Below are positions 8,152 through 17,365 of a stretch of 44,662 nucleotides of DNA, piece by piece. Numbering within the stretch: position 1 is the first letter of the stretch; every line of letters starts with the position of its first letter. The stretch lies in assembly GCF_000364705.1 (NCBI RefSeq), contig NZ_AQOH01000078.1, forward strand, positions 1-44,662, given 5' to 3'. A program made the position numbers and the translations under genes. The notes beneath the pieces were generated by a model. It did no database searches. It worked only from the letters and a program-made list of their open reading frames with translations, and was not told the origin of the DNA. This DNA is from Pseudomonas fuscovaginae SE-1. GTDB lineage: Bacteria > Pseudomonadota > Gammaproteobacteria > Pseudomonadales > Pseudomonadaceae.

Positions 8152-8922
8152 ATGACTGATCAGCGCAAAGGCAGCGATGCCGAACCCACCACCCACTTCG
8201 GCTACAAGAACGTGCCGGAAAGCGAAAAGGCCGGCAAAGTCGCCGAGGTCTTTCACTCGGTGGCCGCCAAGTACGACCTGATGAACGACGTCCTATCCGG
8301 TGGCATGCACCGCCTGTGGAAGCGTTTCACCATCGAACTGTCGGGCGTGCGCACCGGTAACCGGGTACTGGACATCGCCGGCGGCACCGGCGACCTGGCG
8401 GCGAAGTTCTCACACCTGGTGGGCCCCACCGGCCAGGTGGTGCTGGCCGATATCAATGCCTCCATGCTCAAGGTCGGTCGTGACCGCCTGCTCGATCGCG
8501 GCGTGGCCGGCAATATCGAATTCGTCCAGGCCGACGCGGAAAAGCTGCCGTTCCCGGACAATCACTTCGACTGCGTGACCATCGCCTTCGGCCTGCGCAA
8601 CGTCACCCACAAGGAAGACGCCCTGCGTTCCATGCTGCGGGTGCTCAAGCCCGGCGGCCGCCTGCTGGTGCTGGAGTTCTCCAAGCCGACCAACGCGCTG
8701 ATGTCCAAGGTCTACGACGCCTATTCGTTCGCCTTCATGCCGCTGGCCGGCAAGCTGATCACCAACGACTCGGAAAGCTATCGCTACTTGGCCGAATCGA
8801 TCCGCATGCACCCTGACCAGGAAACCCTCAAGTCGATGATGGTGGACGCCGGCTTCGACCGCGTGACCTACCACAACATGACGTCGGGCATCGTTGCCCT
8901 GCACCGCGGCATCAAGCCCTGA
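8152..8922 (+). CDS. ubiE: Ubiquinone/menaquinone biosynthesis C-methyltransferase UbiE
   Basis: SAM-dependent methyltransferase that C-methylates the demethoxy-benzoquinol intermediate in ubiquinone synthesis. At 256 residues it has the family length. The SAM-binding motif [11 protein letters not shown] is at about 72-81, the family signature [19 protein letters not shown] at 35-53, and [14 protein letters not shown] at 146-159. ATG 8152 gives the conserved start ([20 protein letters not shown]); an in-frame ATG at 8089 would add 21 unconserved residues. The stop shares a base with the ubiJ start, so ubiE-ubiJ-ubiB form one translationally coupled operon. Confidence 0.97.
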   Translation: MTDQRKGSDAEPTTHFGYKNVPESEKAGKVAEVFHSVAAKYDLMNDVLSGGMHRLWKRFTIELSGVRTGNRVLDIAGGTGDLAAKFSHLVGPTGQVVLADINASMLKVGRDRLLDRGVAGNIEFVQADAEKLPFPDNHFDCVTIAFGLRNVTHKEDALRSMLRVLKPGGRLLVLEFSKPTNALMSKVYDAYSFAFMPLAGKLITNDSESYRYLAESIRMHPDQETLKSMMVDAGFDRVTYHNMTSGIVALHRGIKP

Positions 8923-9539
8923 TGCTGCTCAGCGGCCTTCTCGCCGGCGTCGAACACGGCCTCAACCGTGTCCTGCGCATGGACAGCACCGCCCTTGGTC
9001 GCCTCGGCCACCTGACGGGCAAGGTCATCGAGGTCGACAGTCCGGCCTTGAAGCTGTTCATCCTGCCCAGCGACGAAGGCCTGCTGCTGGCCGCCCACTG
9101 GGCCGCCGAAGCCGACTGCATCCTCCGTGCGCCCACCTCCAGCCTGCTCAACCTGGCTCTGAGCAAGGACAAGAGCGCCGTGCTGCATGGTCCGGAGGTG
9201 CACCTGGAAGGTGACAGCGCGGTGCTGCTGGACCTCGCCGGCGTGCTGCAGGACCTGGAACTGGACTGGGAGTACGAGCTGTCGCGCTGGCTCGGCCCAG
9301 TCGCCACGCAACTGGTCAGCGGCCACCTGCGCAGCCGCGCCGGCTGGTACCGCCAGGGCTTTGCCAGCCTCAACCAGAACCTGGCCGAGTACCTCAGCGA
9401 AGAGTCGCGGACACTCGTCGGCAAACACGAGGCCGAAGCCCGTTTCGCCGAACTCGACCGGCTCAAGCTCGATCTAGAACGACTGGAGGCACGTTTCGAA
9501 CGCCTCTCCCGATCCCTCAATTCCAGCGATAACGCATGA
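8922..9539 (+). CDS. ubiJ: Ubiquinone biosynthesis accessory factor UbiJ (SCP2 domain)
   Basis: Lipid-binding accessory protein of the Ubi metabolon; in E. coli UbiJ partners UbiK and supports aerobic ubiquinone synthesis. The 205-residue product has an SCP2-like sterol-carrier fold over about residues 15-115, with strands around [16 protein letters not shown], and a C-terminal coiled coil (about 165-205) containing [21 protein letters not shown]. It overlaps ubiE by one base and ubiB by four, the canonical ubiE-ubiJ-ubiB order. Assignment rests on fold features and context. Confidence 0.9.
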   Translation: MLLSGLLAGVEHGLNRVLRMDSTALGRLGHLTGKVIEVDSPALKLFILPSDEGLLLAAHWAAEADCILRAPTSSLLNLALSKDKSAVLHGPEVHLEGDSAVLLDLAGVLQDLELDWEYELSRWLGPVATQLVSGHLRSRAGWYRQGFASLNQNLAEYLSEESRTLVGKHEAEARFAELDRLKLDLERLEARFERLSRSLNSSDNA

Positions 9540-11140
9540 AGCTGCTTGCCGTCCGCCGCCTGTTGCGCATCCTGCGCGTGGTGATCCGCTACCGTCTCGA
9601 TGACCTGCTGTTCGACCTGCCCCTGCCCTGGTTCCTCCTGGCACTGCGCTTCGCCCTGCCATGGCGCTGGTTCCCGCGCAAGCCGCTGGAGCTGAGCCGT
9701 GGAGCGCGGCTGCGCCTGGCCCTGCAGGACCTGGGACCGATCTTCATCAAGTTCGGGCAGATCCTCTCGACCCGCCGCGACCTGCTGCCCGAGGATATCG
9801 CCGACGAACTGATGCTGCTGCAGGACCGCGTGCCGCCATTCGACCCACAGAAAGCCGTGGAACTGATAGAGGCGCAGTTGGGCCGCAAGATCAGCGAAGT
9901 CTTCAGCCGCTTCGACATCGAGCCGCTGGCCTCGGCCTCGGTGGCCCAGGTCCATGCCGCGCAGCTCAAGAGCGGCGAGGAAGTCGTGGTGAAAGTCATC
10001 CGCCCGGGTCTCAAGCCGGTGATTGCCCAGGACCTGGCCTGGCTGTTCCTGCTCGCCCGCGCGGCCGAACGGCTTTCCGCCGATGCACGCCTGCTGCACC
10101 CGGTGGACGTGGTCAGCGACTACGAAAAGACCATCTACGACGAGCTCGACCTGCTGCGCGAAGCGGCCAACGCCAGCCAGCTTCGACGCAACTTCGAAGG
10201 CTCGGACATGATGTACGTGCCCCAGGTCTACTGGGACTGGTGCCGACCGAAGGTGCTGGTGATGGAGCGCATCTACGGTATCCAGGTCACCGATCTCGCG
10301 ACCTTGGCCGACCAGCGCACCGACATGAAGATGCTCGCCGAACGTGGCGTGGAGATCTTCTTCACCCAGGTGTTCCGCGACAGCTTCTTCCACGCCGACA
10401 TGCACCCTGGCAACATCTTCGTCAGCACCGTCAAGCCATGGAGCCCGCAATACATCGCCATCGACTGCGGCATCGTCGGCAGCCTGACCCCGCAGGACCA
10501 GGACTACCTGGCCCGCAACCTGTTCGCCTTCTTCAAGCGTGACTACCGCCGCGTCGCCCAGTTGCACATCGACTCGGGCTGGGTGCCGGCCGACACCCGG
10601 CTCAACGAGTTCGAAGCGGCGATTCGCACCGTCTGCGAACCGATCTTCGAGAAGCCACTGAAGGACATTTCCTTCGGTCAGGTGCTGATGCGCCTGTTCC
10701 AGACCGCGCGGCGCTTCAACATGGAGGTCCAGCCACAGCTGGTACTGCTGCAGAAGACCCTGCTCAACATCGAAGGTCTGGGCCGCCAGTTATACCCGGA
10801 ACTGGACCTGTGGAGCACCGCACAGCCCTTCCTCGAGCGCTGGATGCGCGAACGGGTCAGCCCGAAAACCCTGCTGGGCAACCTGCAGAGCCAGGTCGAG
10901 CAACTGCCGCACCTGGCCAACATGACCCGCGATCTGCTCGAACGCCTGTCGCAGCCCCACGCCGCCGATCCCGAGCCCCCCCACAAAAAGCGCAAGGACG
11001 ACTGGCTGTTGCGCCTGTTCGGTTCGCTGCACCTGGGTGGTGGCGCGTTTCTCGCCGCCAACGGGCCGCTGCACGAATTGGGTCACTGGCCGGTGGTGGT
11101 CATGCTGGCCATTGGTTTGTATCTGGTCGTGCGCCGATAG
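9536..11140 (+). CDS. ubiB: ABC1/ADCK-type atypical kinase UbiB
   Basis: Membrane-anchored atypical protein-kinase-like ATPase needed for ubiquinone synthesis. The 534-residue protein shows the family-specific KxGQ motif (KFGQ, 72-75), the Ala-rich loop replacing the glycine loop (ASASVAQVH, 132-140), an ATP-binding lysine at about 153, a catalytic-loop equivalent HADMHPGN, and DCG in place of DFG. The C-terminus ends in a transmembrane helix (about 512-531), as in other UbiB proteins. The ATGA overlap with ubiJ implies translational coupling. Confidence 0.96.
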   Translation: MKLLAVRRLLRILRVVIRYRLDDLLFDLPLPWFLLALRFALPWRWFPRKPLELSRGARLRLALQDLGPIFIKFGQILSTRRDLLPEDIADELMLLQDRVPPFDPQKAVELIEAQLGRKISEVFSRFDIEPLASASVAQVHAAQLKSGEEVVVKVIRPGLKPVIAQDLAWLFLLARAAERLSADARLLHPVDVVSDYEKTIYDELDLLREAANASQLRRNFEGSDMMYVPQVYWDWCRPKVLVMERIYGIQVTDLATLADQRTDMKMLAERGVEIFFTQVFRDSFFHADMHPGNIFVSTVKPWSPQYIAIDCGIVGSLTPQDQDYLARNLFAFFKRDYRRVAQLHIDSGWVPADTRLNEFEAAIRTVCEPIFEKPLKDISFGQVLMRLFQTARRFNMEVQPQLVLLQKTLLNIEGLGRQLYPELDLWSTAQPFLERWMRERVSPKTLLGNLQSQVEQLPHLANMTRDLLERLSQPHAADPEPPHKKRKDDWLLRLFGSLHLGGGAFLAANGPLHELGHWPVVVMLAIGLYLVVRR

Positions 11141-11160
11141 CCAGCCGGGCTCGCGGCTGG
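11141..11160 (+). terminator. Stem-loop immediately after ubiB
   Basis: CCAGCCG and CGGCTGG form a 7-bp stem with a 6-nt loop directly after the ubiB stop. There is no U-run, so it may only attenuate transcription into hisI. The rest of the 80-bp gap shows no further structure. Confidence 0.4.
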
Positions 11161-11220
11161 CAAACTGTTCATTCGCCGAGGCCCAACCACGCGGGTTGCG
11201 CCCGGTTGTCGGAGTCGAAA

Positions 11221-11613
11221 ATGAAAGACTGGCTGGACGAGATCAAGTGGGACAGCGACGGCCTGGTGCCGGCCATTGCCCAGGATCACAAGACCGGGCG
11301 CGTGCTGATGATGGCCTGGATGAACCGCGAGGCACTGCAACTGACCGCTCGCGAGAACCGCGCCATCTACTGGTCACGTTCGCGTGGCAAACTGTGGCGC
11401 AAGGGCGAGGAGTCCGGCCATGTGCAGCATCTGCATGAAATGCGCCTGGATTGCGACGCCGACGTGATCATCCTGATGGTCGAACAGATCGGCGACATCG
11501 CCTGCCACACCGGCCGCCAAAGCTGCTTCTACCGCGTCTACGAAAACGACGGCTGGAAGACGGTCGACCCGGTCCTCAAGGATCCGCACAGCATCTACGC
11601 AGCAGGACACTGA
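11221..11613 (+). CDS. hisI: Phosphoribosyl-AMP cyclohydrolase HisI
   Basis: Zinc-dependent hydrolase for step three of histidine synthesis, opening the adenine ring of PR-AMP. The 130-residue, monofunctional protein has the family core WMNREAL at about 36-42, [18 protein letters not shown], and the metal and active-site cysteines in [14 protein letters not shown] and [15 protein letters not shown] 11221 follows GTCGGAGTCG. hisE starts 2 bp after the stop. Separate hisI and hisE genes beside tatABC are usual in Pseudomonas, whereas enteric bacteria have a fused gene. Confidence 0.96.
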   Translation: MKDWLDEIKWDSDGLVPAIAQDHKTGRVLMMAWMNREALQLTARENRAIYWSRSRGKLWRKGEESGHVQHLHEMRLDCDADVIILMVEQIGDIACHTGRQSCFYRVYENDGWKTVDPVLKDPHSIYAAGH

Positions 11614-11615
11614 AC

Positions 11616-11948
11616 ATGACTGATACCCTGACCCGTCTGGCCCAGGTACTGGAGGAGCGCAAGGGCGCAGCCCCCGACAGCTCCTATGTCGCCAGCCTGT
11701 ACCACAAGGGTCTGAACAAGATCCTGGAGAAGGTCGGCGAGGAATCCGTCGAAACCATCATCGCCGCCAAGGACGCCGCCACCAGCGGCGACTGCAGCGA
11801 TGTGATCTACGAGACCGCCGATCTGTGGTTCCACAGCCTGGTCATGCTCGCCCAGTTGGGCCAGCACCCACAGGCCGTACTGGATGAACTGGACCGCCGC
11901 TTCGGCCTGTCCGGACACGCCGAGAAAGCCTCGCGCCCGTCCGCCTGA
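11616..11948 (+). CDS. hisE: Phosphoribosyl-ATP pyrophosphatase HisE
   Basis: Hydrolyses PR-ATP to PR-AMP in step two of histidine synthesis. The 110-residue all-alpha protein belongs to the MazG-like NTP pyrophosphatase superfamily. It has the acidic metal-binding residues in [14 protein letters not shown] (about 42-55) and YETADLWFH (about 70-78). It lies 2 bp after hisI and 25 bp before tatA, so it shares their transcript. Length and motifs are normal. Confidence 0.95.
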   Translation: MTDTLTRLAQVLEERKGAAPDSSYVASLYHKGLNKILEKVGEESVETIIAAKDAATSGDCSDVIYETADLWFHSLVMLAQLGQHPQAVLDELDRRFGLSGHAEKASRPSA

Positions 11949-11973
11949 ACAACTTTTCGAGAGGAGAAACACC

Positions 11974-12243
11974 ATGGGCATTTTTGACTGGAAACACTGG
12001 ATCGTCATCCTGATCGTCGTCGTGCTGGTGTTTGGTACCAAGAAACTGAAGAACCTCGGCACCGACGTCGGTGAGTCGATCAAGGGCTTCCGCAAGGCCA
12101 TGAACGACGACGAGAAGCCGGCCGAGCCGGTGGTTCCGCCAACCGTACAGCCTGCTCAGCCGCAACCCGGCGCGCAGCAGAACGCGCCACACACCATCGA
12201 TGTGCAGGCACAGAAGGTAGAAGAGCCCCGTAATCATTCGTGA
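11974..12243 (+). CDS. tatA: Twin-arginine translocase subunit TatA
   Basis: Pore-forming subunit of the Tat pathway, which exports folded proteins across the inner membrane. The 89-residue protein has a short N-terminal transmembrane helix (about 7-22), the FGTKKLK hinge, an amphipathic helix ([15 protein letters not shown]) and a Pro/Gln-rich cytoplasmic tail. GAGGAG lies 8 bp before ATG 11974. tatB follows after 10 bp. Confidence 0.95.
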   Translation: MGIFDWKHWIVILIVVVLVFGTKKLKNLGTDVGESIKGFRKAMNDDEKPAEPVVPPTVQPAQPQPGAQQNAPHTIDVQAQKVEEPRNHS

Positions 12244-12253
12244 GCACTGACTA

Positions 12254-12742
12254 ATGTTCGGTATCAGCTTCAGTGAACTGCTGCTCGTCGGCCTGGTGGC
12301 ACTGCTGGTCCTCGGCCCCGAGCGCCTGCCGGGCGCCGCACGGACGGCAGGCCTGTGGGTCGGCCGGCTGAAGCGCAGCTTCAACGCGATCAAGCAGGAA
12401 GTGGAACGGGAAATCGGAGCCGACGAGATCCGTCGGCAACTGCACAACGAGCACATCATGTCCCTGGAGCAGGAGGCCCGCAAGATCCTCTCCCCGGTCC
12501 AGGAACCCGTGCCCCAGGCCCAGAACCCGGCCCAGCCGATCGCCGAACCGGCAGTCCAGCCGGCCAGTGGAACGCCACCGCCAAGCGAGCTGCCACCGGC
12601 CACCGTGCCTCCGGGCGATGCGGTACCGGTGCTCGGTGCCGTCGAACCGGCCCCGCACGTTCCGAACGAAACCGTCACTCACGCGCCGACGCCAAGTGCG
12701 CCAGCGTCTCATGACCCTACTGTGCCGCCGCGAGCCCCATGA
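12254..12742 (+). CDS. tatB: Sec-independent translocase subunit TatB
   Basis: Forms the signal-peptide receptor with TatC. The 162-residue protein has the diagnostic [24 protein letters not shown] N-terminal helix with Glu8, the LGPERLP hinge (about 20-26), an amphipathic helix including [18 protein letters not shown], and a long Pro-rich tail. Its end overlaps the tatC start by four bases (ATGA). Confidence 0.95.
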   Translation: MFGISFSELLLVGLVALLVLGPERLPGAARTAGLWVGRLKRSFNAIKQEVEREIGADEIRRQLHNEHIMSLEQEARKILSPVQEPVPQAQNPAQPIAEPAVQPASGTPPPSELPPATVPPGDAVPVLGAVEPAPHVPNETVTHAPTPSAPASHDPTVPPRAP

Positions 12743-13530
12743 GCGATTTTCCGGAAAACGACCAGCAGATGCCGCTGGTCTCGCACCTTACCGAGTTGCG
12801 CACCCGCCTGCTGCGCTGTGTCGCGGCAACCTTCCTGATCTTTGCCGGGCTGTTCGCCTTCACCCAGCAGATCTACACCTTCGTCTCCACGCCGTTGCGC
12901 CAGTACCTGCCGACCGGCGCGACGATGATCGCCACCGACGTCTCCTCGCCGTTCCTGACGCCGCTCAAGTTGACCATGATGGTCTCGCTGTTCCTGGCGA
13001 TCCCGGTGATCCTGCACCAGATCTGGGGCTTCATCGCGCCGGGCCTGTACAAGCATGAAAAACGCATCGCCGTGCCACTGCTGATATCGAGCATCGTGCT
13101 GTTCTATACCGGCATGGCTTTCGCCTACTACCTGGTGTTCCCGCTGATCTTCAAGTTCTTCGCCGCCGCGACCCCGGCCGGCGTCGAGATGATGACCGAT
13201 ATCACCAGCTACCTCGACTTCGTCATGACCTTGTTCTTCGCCTTCGGCGTGGCGTTCGAGATCCCGGTGGCCGTGGTGCTGCTGGTATGGATCGGCGTGG
13301 TCGACGTCAAGTACCTGAAGAAGATCCGCCCGTACGTGATCATCGGCTGCTTCGTGGTCGGCATGATCCTGACCCCACCGGACGTGTTCTCCCAGACGCT
13401 GCTGGCTGTGCCGATGTGGCTGCTGTTCGAGATCGGCGTGCTGTTCGGCGGCCTGGTCCGCAAGCGTGGCGAGGAGGCGGAAGAAGAAACCGCCGACAAC
13501 GGCCCGCAGCCGCCAGCGCCGCTCGCGTGA
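12739..13530 (+). CDS. tatC: Twin-arginine translocase subunit TatC
   Basis: Six-helix inner-membrane protein that recognises the twin-arginine signal. The 263-residue protein begins with the conserved cytoplasmic motif [15 protein letters not shown] (about 11-25), then helices at about 26-44, 75-97, 115-140, 155-180, 195-210 and 215-235, with [17 protein letters not shown] before the last helix. The C-terminus is acidic. The stop overlaps the rsmE GTG start, coupling their translation. Confidence 0.96.
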   Translation: MSDFPENDQQMPLVSHLTELRTRLLRCVAATFLIFAGLFAFTQQIYTFVSTPLRQYLPTGATMIATDVSSPFLTPLKLTMMVSLFLAIPVILHQIWGFIAPGLYKHEKRIAVPLLISSIVLFYTGMAFAYYLVFPLIFKFFAAATPAGVEMMTDITSYLDFVMTLFFAFGVAFEIPVAVVLLVWIGVVDVKYLKKIRPYVIIGCFVVGMILTPPDVFSQTLLAVPMWLLFEIGVLFGGLVRKRGEEAEEETADNGPQPPAPLA

Positions 13531-14234
13531 ACCTGCTGCTTCTGGAAGAGGCCGACTTCATTGCGGCCGACCGGGTGGTACTGCGCGACCGCCGCCTGAC
13601 CCATATGCAGGAAGTCCATCGTGTCGCGGTGGGCGACAGCCTGCGGGTCGGCCGGCTCGGCGGACTGATGGGCAATGCCCGGGTCCTGCACCTGGAGGCC
13701 GGTGAAGCCCAGTTGCAGGTCAGTCTCGACCAGCCGCCACCGGCCAAGCTGCCGCTGACCCTGGTGCTGGCTCTGCCCCGTCCGAAAATGCTCCGCCGGG
13801 TATTCCAGACCGTCGCCACCATGGGCGTGCCCAGGTTGGTGCTGGTCAATAGCTACCGGGTGGAAAAGAGTTTCTGGCAGACGCCTTTCCTCGAACCCGA
13901 GGCGGTTCGTGAGCAACTGGTGCTGGGCCTGGAACAGGCCCGCGACACCGTGCTGCCGGAAGTCATCATCGAGAAGCGCTTCAAGCCGTTCGTCGAGGAT
14001 CGCCTGCCGGCCATCAGCGCAGGCACCCTGGGCCTGGTCGGCCATCCGGGCGCCTACCCGCCCTGCCCACGGGCGGTGGAGGAACCGGTGACCCTGGCCA
14101 TCGGCCCGGAGGGCGGCTGGATCCCCTACGAGATCGACCTGCTGGGCAAGGCCGGCCTGCAACCGGTGCAGCTCGGCGAACGCATCCTGCGCGTGGAAAC
14201 CGCCGTCACCGCTCTGCTCGCCCGCCTGTTCTGA
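13527..14234 (+). CDS. rsmE: 16S rRNA (uracil-1498-N3)-methyltransferase RsmE
   Basis: SPOUT-family methyltransferase that makes m3U1498 in 16S rRNA. It has an N-terminal PUA-like domain (about 1-70) and a C-terminal trefoil-knot domain with GPEGGW (193-198) and [10 protein letters not shown] (217-226), the SAM-binding knot. The start is GTG 13527, overlapping the tatC stop; it gives 235 residues, close to the family norm. An in-frame extension upstream lies wholly inside tatC and was not used. Confidence 0.95.
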   Translation: MNLLLLEEADFIAADRVVLRDRRLTHMQEVHRVAVGDSLRVGRLGGLMGNARVLHLEAGEAQLQVSLDQPPPAKLPLTLVLALPRPKMLRRVFQTVATMGVPRLVLVNSYRVEKSFWQTPFLEPEAVREQLVLGLEQARDTVLPEVIIEKRFKPFVEDRLPAISAGTLGLVGHPGAYPPCPRAVEEPVTLAIGPEGGWIPYEIDLLGKAGLQPVQLGERILRVETAVTALLARLF

Positions 14235-14337
14235 ACGAATCGCCCAGGCCTGCGCCAGCAGACCCGTGAAAGCCGATATCCCACACAGAAGATCAGTTCC
14301 CACGGATTCCGTGGGGCGCACTGAATGATCGCGACGC

Positions 14338-14364
14338 TACAGAATCGCTCTACGCCGCCGATAC
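14338..14364 (+). promoter_or_regulatory. Candidate FliA (sigma-28) promoter of the chemoreceptor gene
   Basis: TACA-N15-GCCGATAC matches the flagellar sigma factor consensus TAAA-N15-GCCGATAA with one mismatch in each box and exact spacing. It lies about 60 bp upstream of ATG 14426. A small 8-bp inverted repeat (CCCACGGA, 14299-14315) also lies in this gap. Confidence 0.55.
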
Positions 14365-14425
14365 AACGGCAATATTGGAAATCCGTCCGCCATCAGGCGT
14401 ACGAGCGCCGTCAGGAGTCCGCCCC

Positions 14426-16342
14426 ATGTACCGTTGGCTAACCCAGAGTCTGGGCAATGTGAGCATCAACCAGAAACTCGGTATCGGCTTCGGCCTGGTA
14501 CTGCTCTTGACCATGCTCATCACCTTCACCGGCTGGAGCGGCCTGGGTTCGGTGATCAACCGTGGCGACAAGTTGGGCTATATCTCCAACCTGAACATGC
14601 TGACCAAGGACCTGCGTATCGCCCGCCTGGACTACGAGATGCGCAAGGGCGAGCAGGGCCCGAGCACCGTCAATGGCCTGCTGGAAAAGCTGGAGAGCGG
14701 CCTGCAGACGGCCCGCCAGCAATTGCAGACTCCGGAAAGCATCTCGCTGATCGACCAGCAACTGGCCTCCATTACCCAATACAAACGCGCATTCGCCGAC
14801 ATGAACCAGGCGACGCAGAACCGCGAGGCCGCCCGTAGCAAACTCGGCGCCAGTGCCGACAATGCCGTCGCCAAGGTTTCGGAAGTGGAAAAATCGATGC
14901 TGCAGGGCGACAGCGTCATCCAGTTCAACAGTGTGATAGAACTCAGCAAACTGATCCAGCAGGCCCGTTTCCAGGTCCGGGGCTACACCTACAGCGGTCG
15001 TAGCGATGCCGAGCAGCCGGCCCTGGATGCCATCGACAACGCCCTGAAAAATCTCGAAAGCCTGCCGGCCAAACTACCCAGTGAGCACCTGGCCAACCTG
15101 CAGCAGGCCAGCGACTCCCTCAAGGCCTACCGGGCTGCCGTCAGCGCTTTTCGCGACTCGCAGATCGCCAGTGCCCAGTCACTGAAGAACATGCAGGAAC
15201 AGGGCAATCAACTGCTCGAACTGAGCAACAAGCTGACCGAACTGCAGACCGCCAAACGTGACAGCGACGTGACCCAGGCCAAGAGCCTGCTCGGCATCTC
15301 CGCCGCCCTGGCCTTACTGTTCGGCATCATCGCAGCCTGGGCCATCACCCGGCAGATCGTCACCCCGCTGCAGCAGACCCTCAAGGTGGTCGAGCGCGTG
15401 GCCTCCGGCGACCTCAGTGAAGACCTGCAAGTCAGCCGCCGCGACGAACTCGGCCAACTACAGAAGGCCATGCAGGGCATGACCCTCAACCTGCGCAAGC
15501 TGATTGGCGGTATCGGCGACGGGGTCACCCAGATCGCCAGTGCCGCCGAGCAACTGTCGGCCGTGACCGAACAGACCAGCGCCGGCGTCAACAGCCAGAA
15601 GGCCGAGACCGACCAGGTCGCCACCGCCATGCACGAGATGACCGCCACCGTCCAAGAGGTGGCACGTAACGCCGAAGAGGCTTCTGAGGCCGCGGTCGCC
15701 GCCGACCAGCAGGCCCGCGAAGGCGACAAGGTGGTCGGCGAAGCCATTGCCCAGATCGAACGCCTGGCCGCCGAAGTCAGCCACTCCACCGAAGCCATGA
15801 GCCACCTCAAGGCCGAAAGCGACAAGATCGGCAGCGTGCTCGATGTGATCAAGTCGGTGGCCCAGCAAACCAACCTGCTGGCCCTCAACGCCGCCATCGA
15901 GGCGGCCCGCGCCGGCGAGGCCGGGCGTGGCTTCGCCGTGGTCGCCGATGAAGTGCGTAGTCTGGCCCAACGGACCCAGAAATCCACCGAGGAGATCGAG
16001 GAACTGATCGTTGGCCTGCAGGGTGGCACGGAGCAGGTGGCGACCATCATGGACAACAGCCGCAACCTGACCGACAGCAGCGTCGAACTGACCCGCCGTG
16101 CCGGTGGCGCGCTGGAGAGCATCACCCGTACCGTGTCGGCGATCCAGACCATGAACCAGCAGATCGCCGCCGCCGCCGAGCAACAGAGCGCCGTGGCCGA
16201 GGAGATCAACCGCAGCGTGCTGAACGTGCGCGATGTGTCCGAACAGACCGCCTCGGCTAGCGAAGAAACCGCCGCCTCCAGCGTCGAACTGGCGCGTCTG
16301 GGCAATCACCTGCAGGTACTGGTCAGCCGCTTCCGTGTCTGA
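14426..16342 (+). CDS. Methyl-accepting chemotaxis protein with HBM-type sensor domain
   Basis: Inner-membrane chemoreceptor feeding CheA. The 638-residue protein has helix 1 (about 18-37), a periplasmic all-helical region of about 245 residues typical of HBM (helical bimodular) sensors, helix 2 (about 287-308), a HAMP domain, and a cytoplasmic domain whose tip (about 472-515) has [20 protein letters not shown]. Position beside rsmE and the all-helical sensor suggest the orthologue of P. aeruginosa McpK (PA5072), a receptor for alpha-ketoglutarate; ligand identity is inferred. ATG 14426 follows CAGGAG; an upstream in-frame ATG at 14375 lies within the leader. The C-terminus (VSRFRV) carries no CheR/CheB pentapeptide. 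Confidence 0.88.
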   Translation: MYRWLTQSLGNVSINQKLGIGFGLVLLLTMLITFTGWSGLGSVINRGDKLGYISNLNMLTKDLRIARLDYEMRKGEQGPSTVNGLLEKLESGLQTARQQLQTPESISLIDQQLASITQYKRAFADMNQATQNREAARSKLGASADNAVAKVSEVEKSMLQGDSVIQFNSVIELSKLIQQARFQVRGYTYSGRSDAEQPALDAIDNALKNLESLPAKLPSEHLANLQQASDSLKAYRAAVSAFRDSQIASAQSLKNMQEQGNQLLELSNKLTELQTAKRDSDVTQAKSLLGISAALALLFGIIAAWAITRQIVTPLQQTLKVVERVASGDLSEDLQVSRRDELGQLQKAMQGMTLNLRKLIGGIGDGVTQIASAAEQLSAVTEQTSAGVNSQKAETDQVATAMHEMTATVQEVARNAEEASEAAVAADQQAREGDKVVGEAIAQIERLAAEVSHSTEAMSHLKAESDKIGSVLDVIKSVAQQTNLLALNAAIEAARAGEAGRGFAVVADEVRSLAQRTQKSTEEIEELIVGLQGGTEQVATIMDNSRNLTDSSVELTRRAGGALESITRTVSAIQTMNQQIAAAAEQQSAVAEEINRSVLNVRDVSEQTASASEETAASSVELARLGNHLQVLVSRFRV

Positions 16343-16353
16343 CCGACCCACGT

Positions 16354-17151
16354 TCAGTCGAGGTCAGCCAGCCAGGCCGTGTCCTTGAACCACTTGTCAT
16401 GGATGCGATCGTAGGTGCCGTCCTCGGCGATCTGGTTCAGGAAGTGGTTGATCCAGTTCAGGCTGTCGTGGTCGCCCTTCTTCAGACCAAACGCCAGGCG
16501 TTCGTAGGTGAAGGGCTGGTCCAGGCATAGGAGCTTGCCTGCGCCCAGCCTGTTCACTGCCACCAGGTTGTACGGTGCATCGTGGATGAAGGCATCGGCC
16601 TTGCCGTCCAGCACATCGCGCACGCCCTCCTCCTCGGTGGCATAGCTGACCAGTTGGGCATTACCGATCAGCTTCTTCGCGACGGTCTCACCGGTGGTGC
16701 CAGCCTTGACCCGGATGCGGTAGGCGGCATCGTTCAGGTCCTCGAAACTCTCGATCTTGCCGCCCAGGGCCTGCGGGATCAGCATGGTCTGCCCGACCAC
16801 GATGAACGGATCGCTGAAATTCAGCCGCAGATTGCGCTCCGGGGTCAGGGTCATGCCGCTGGCGATCAGGTCGGTCTTGCCTGCCAGCAGGTCGGGGATC
16901 AGTTGCGGGTAGCTGCTGGGCAACACTTCCAGGCGCACACCAAGGGCGTTGCTCATTTCATGCAGCAGATCGATCTCGAAACCCACCACCCGTCCCTGCC
17001 GGTCGGTCATCTGGAACGGCATGTAGGTCGGGTTGGTGCCCACCTTGAGGCTGCCCCGCCTGACCGCTTCGTCGATGGCGCCCGCCTGGAGTCCGCAGGC
17101 CTGCAGGAATACGCCAACGCCCAGCAGTATCGCCAGGTACCTTCTCGTCAT
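16354..17151 (-). CDS. Orphan amino-acid-type ABC transporter substrate-binding protein
   Basis: Periplasmic solute-binding protein of the SBP_bac_3 family, 265 residues, which usually binds polar amino acids or opines. It has an N-terminal signal (about 1-24) whose LQAC19 could be an atypical lipobox, or it may be cut near AGA|ID. The mature part begins GSLKVGTNPTYMPFQ, followed by GFEIDLLHEMSNALGV (about 58-73) and MTLTPERNLRLNFSDPF, the hinge region of the family. ATG 17151 follows AAGGAG. No permease or ATPase gene is adjacent, although SBP genes usually accompany them; the protein may serve a distant transporter or a receptor. The stop lies 11 bp from the convergent chemoreceptor stop. 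Confidence 0.87.
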   Translation of the reverse strand: MTRRYLAILLGVGVFLQACGLQAGAIDEAVRRGSLKVGTNPTYMPFQMTDRQGRVVGFEIDLLHEMSNALGVRLEVLPSSYPQLIPDLLAGKTDLIASGMTLTPERNLRLNFSDPFIVVGQTMLIPQALGGKIESFEDLNDAAYRIRVKAGTTGETVAKKLIGNAQLVSYATEEEGVRDVLDGKADAFIHDAPYNLVAVNRLGAGKLLCLDQPFTYERLAFGLKKGDHDSLNWINHFLNQIAEDGTYDRIHDKWFKDTAWLADLD

Positions 17152-17334
17152 GAAAACTCCTTGATCCATTTCCCGATGGGTCGCCCCGTCCGGGCCACGC
17201 GGAACGGGCGCAAGCCGGCGGGCACGATTTCGGGGCGCGATCCTAACGCACCCGAACAGGCCGTCGAGCGGATGTTTTGTTACCAAATGACAATAGGGTA
17301 CAGGCGGGAGAGAAACGTCTTGCAAGAGGTCGCA

Positions 17335-17360
17335 TCCCCCTGGAGCGCGCTCCAGGGGGA
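17335..17360 (-). terminator. Perfect 26-bp palindrome after opgH
   Basis: TCCCCCTGGAGCG and its exact inverse abut (17335-17347 and 17348-17360), giving an 11-bp stem with a GCGC-type tetraloop. It begins 5 bp after the opgH stop. No U-tract follows, so it is probably a 3'-end hairpin that protects or loosely terminates the opgGH message. Confidence 0.6.
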
Positions 17361-17365
17361 CGGAA

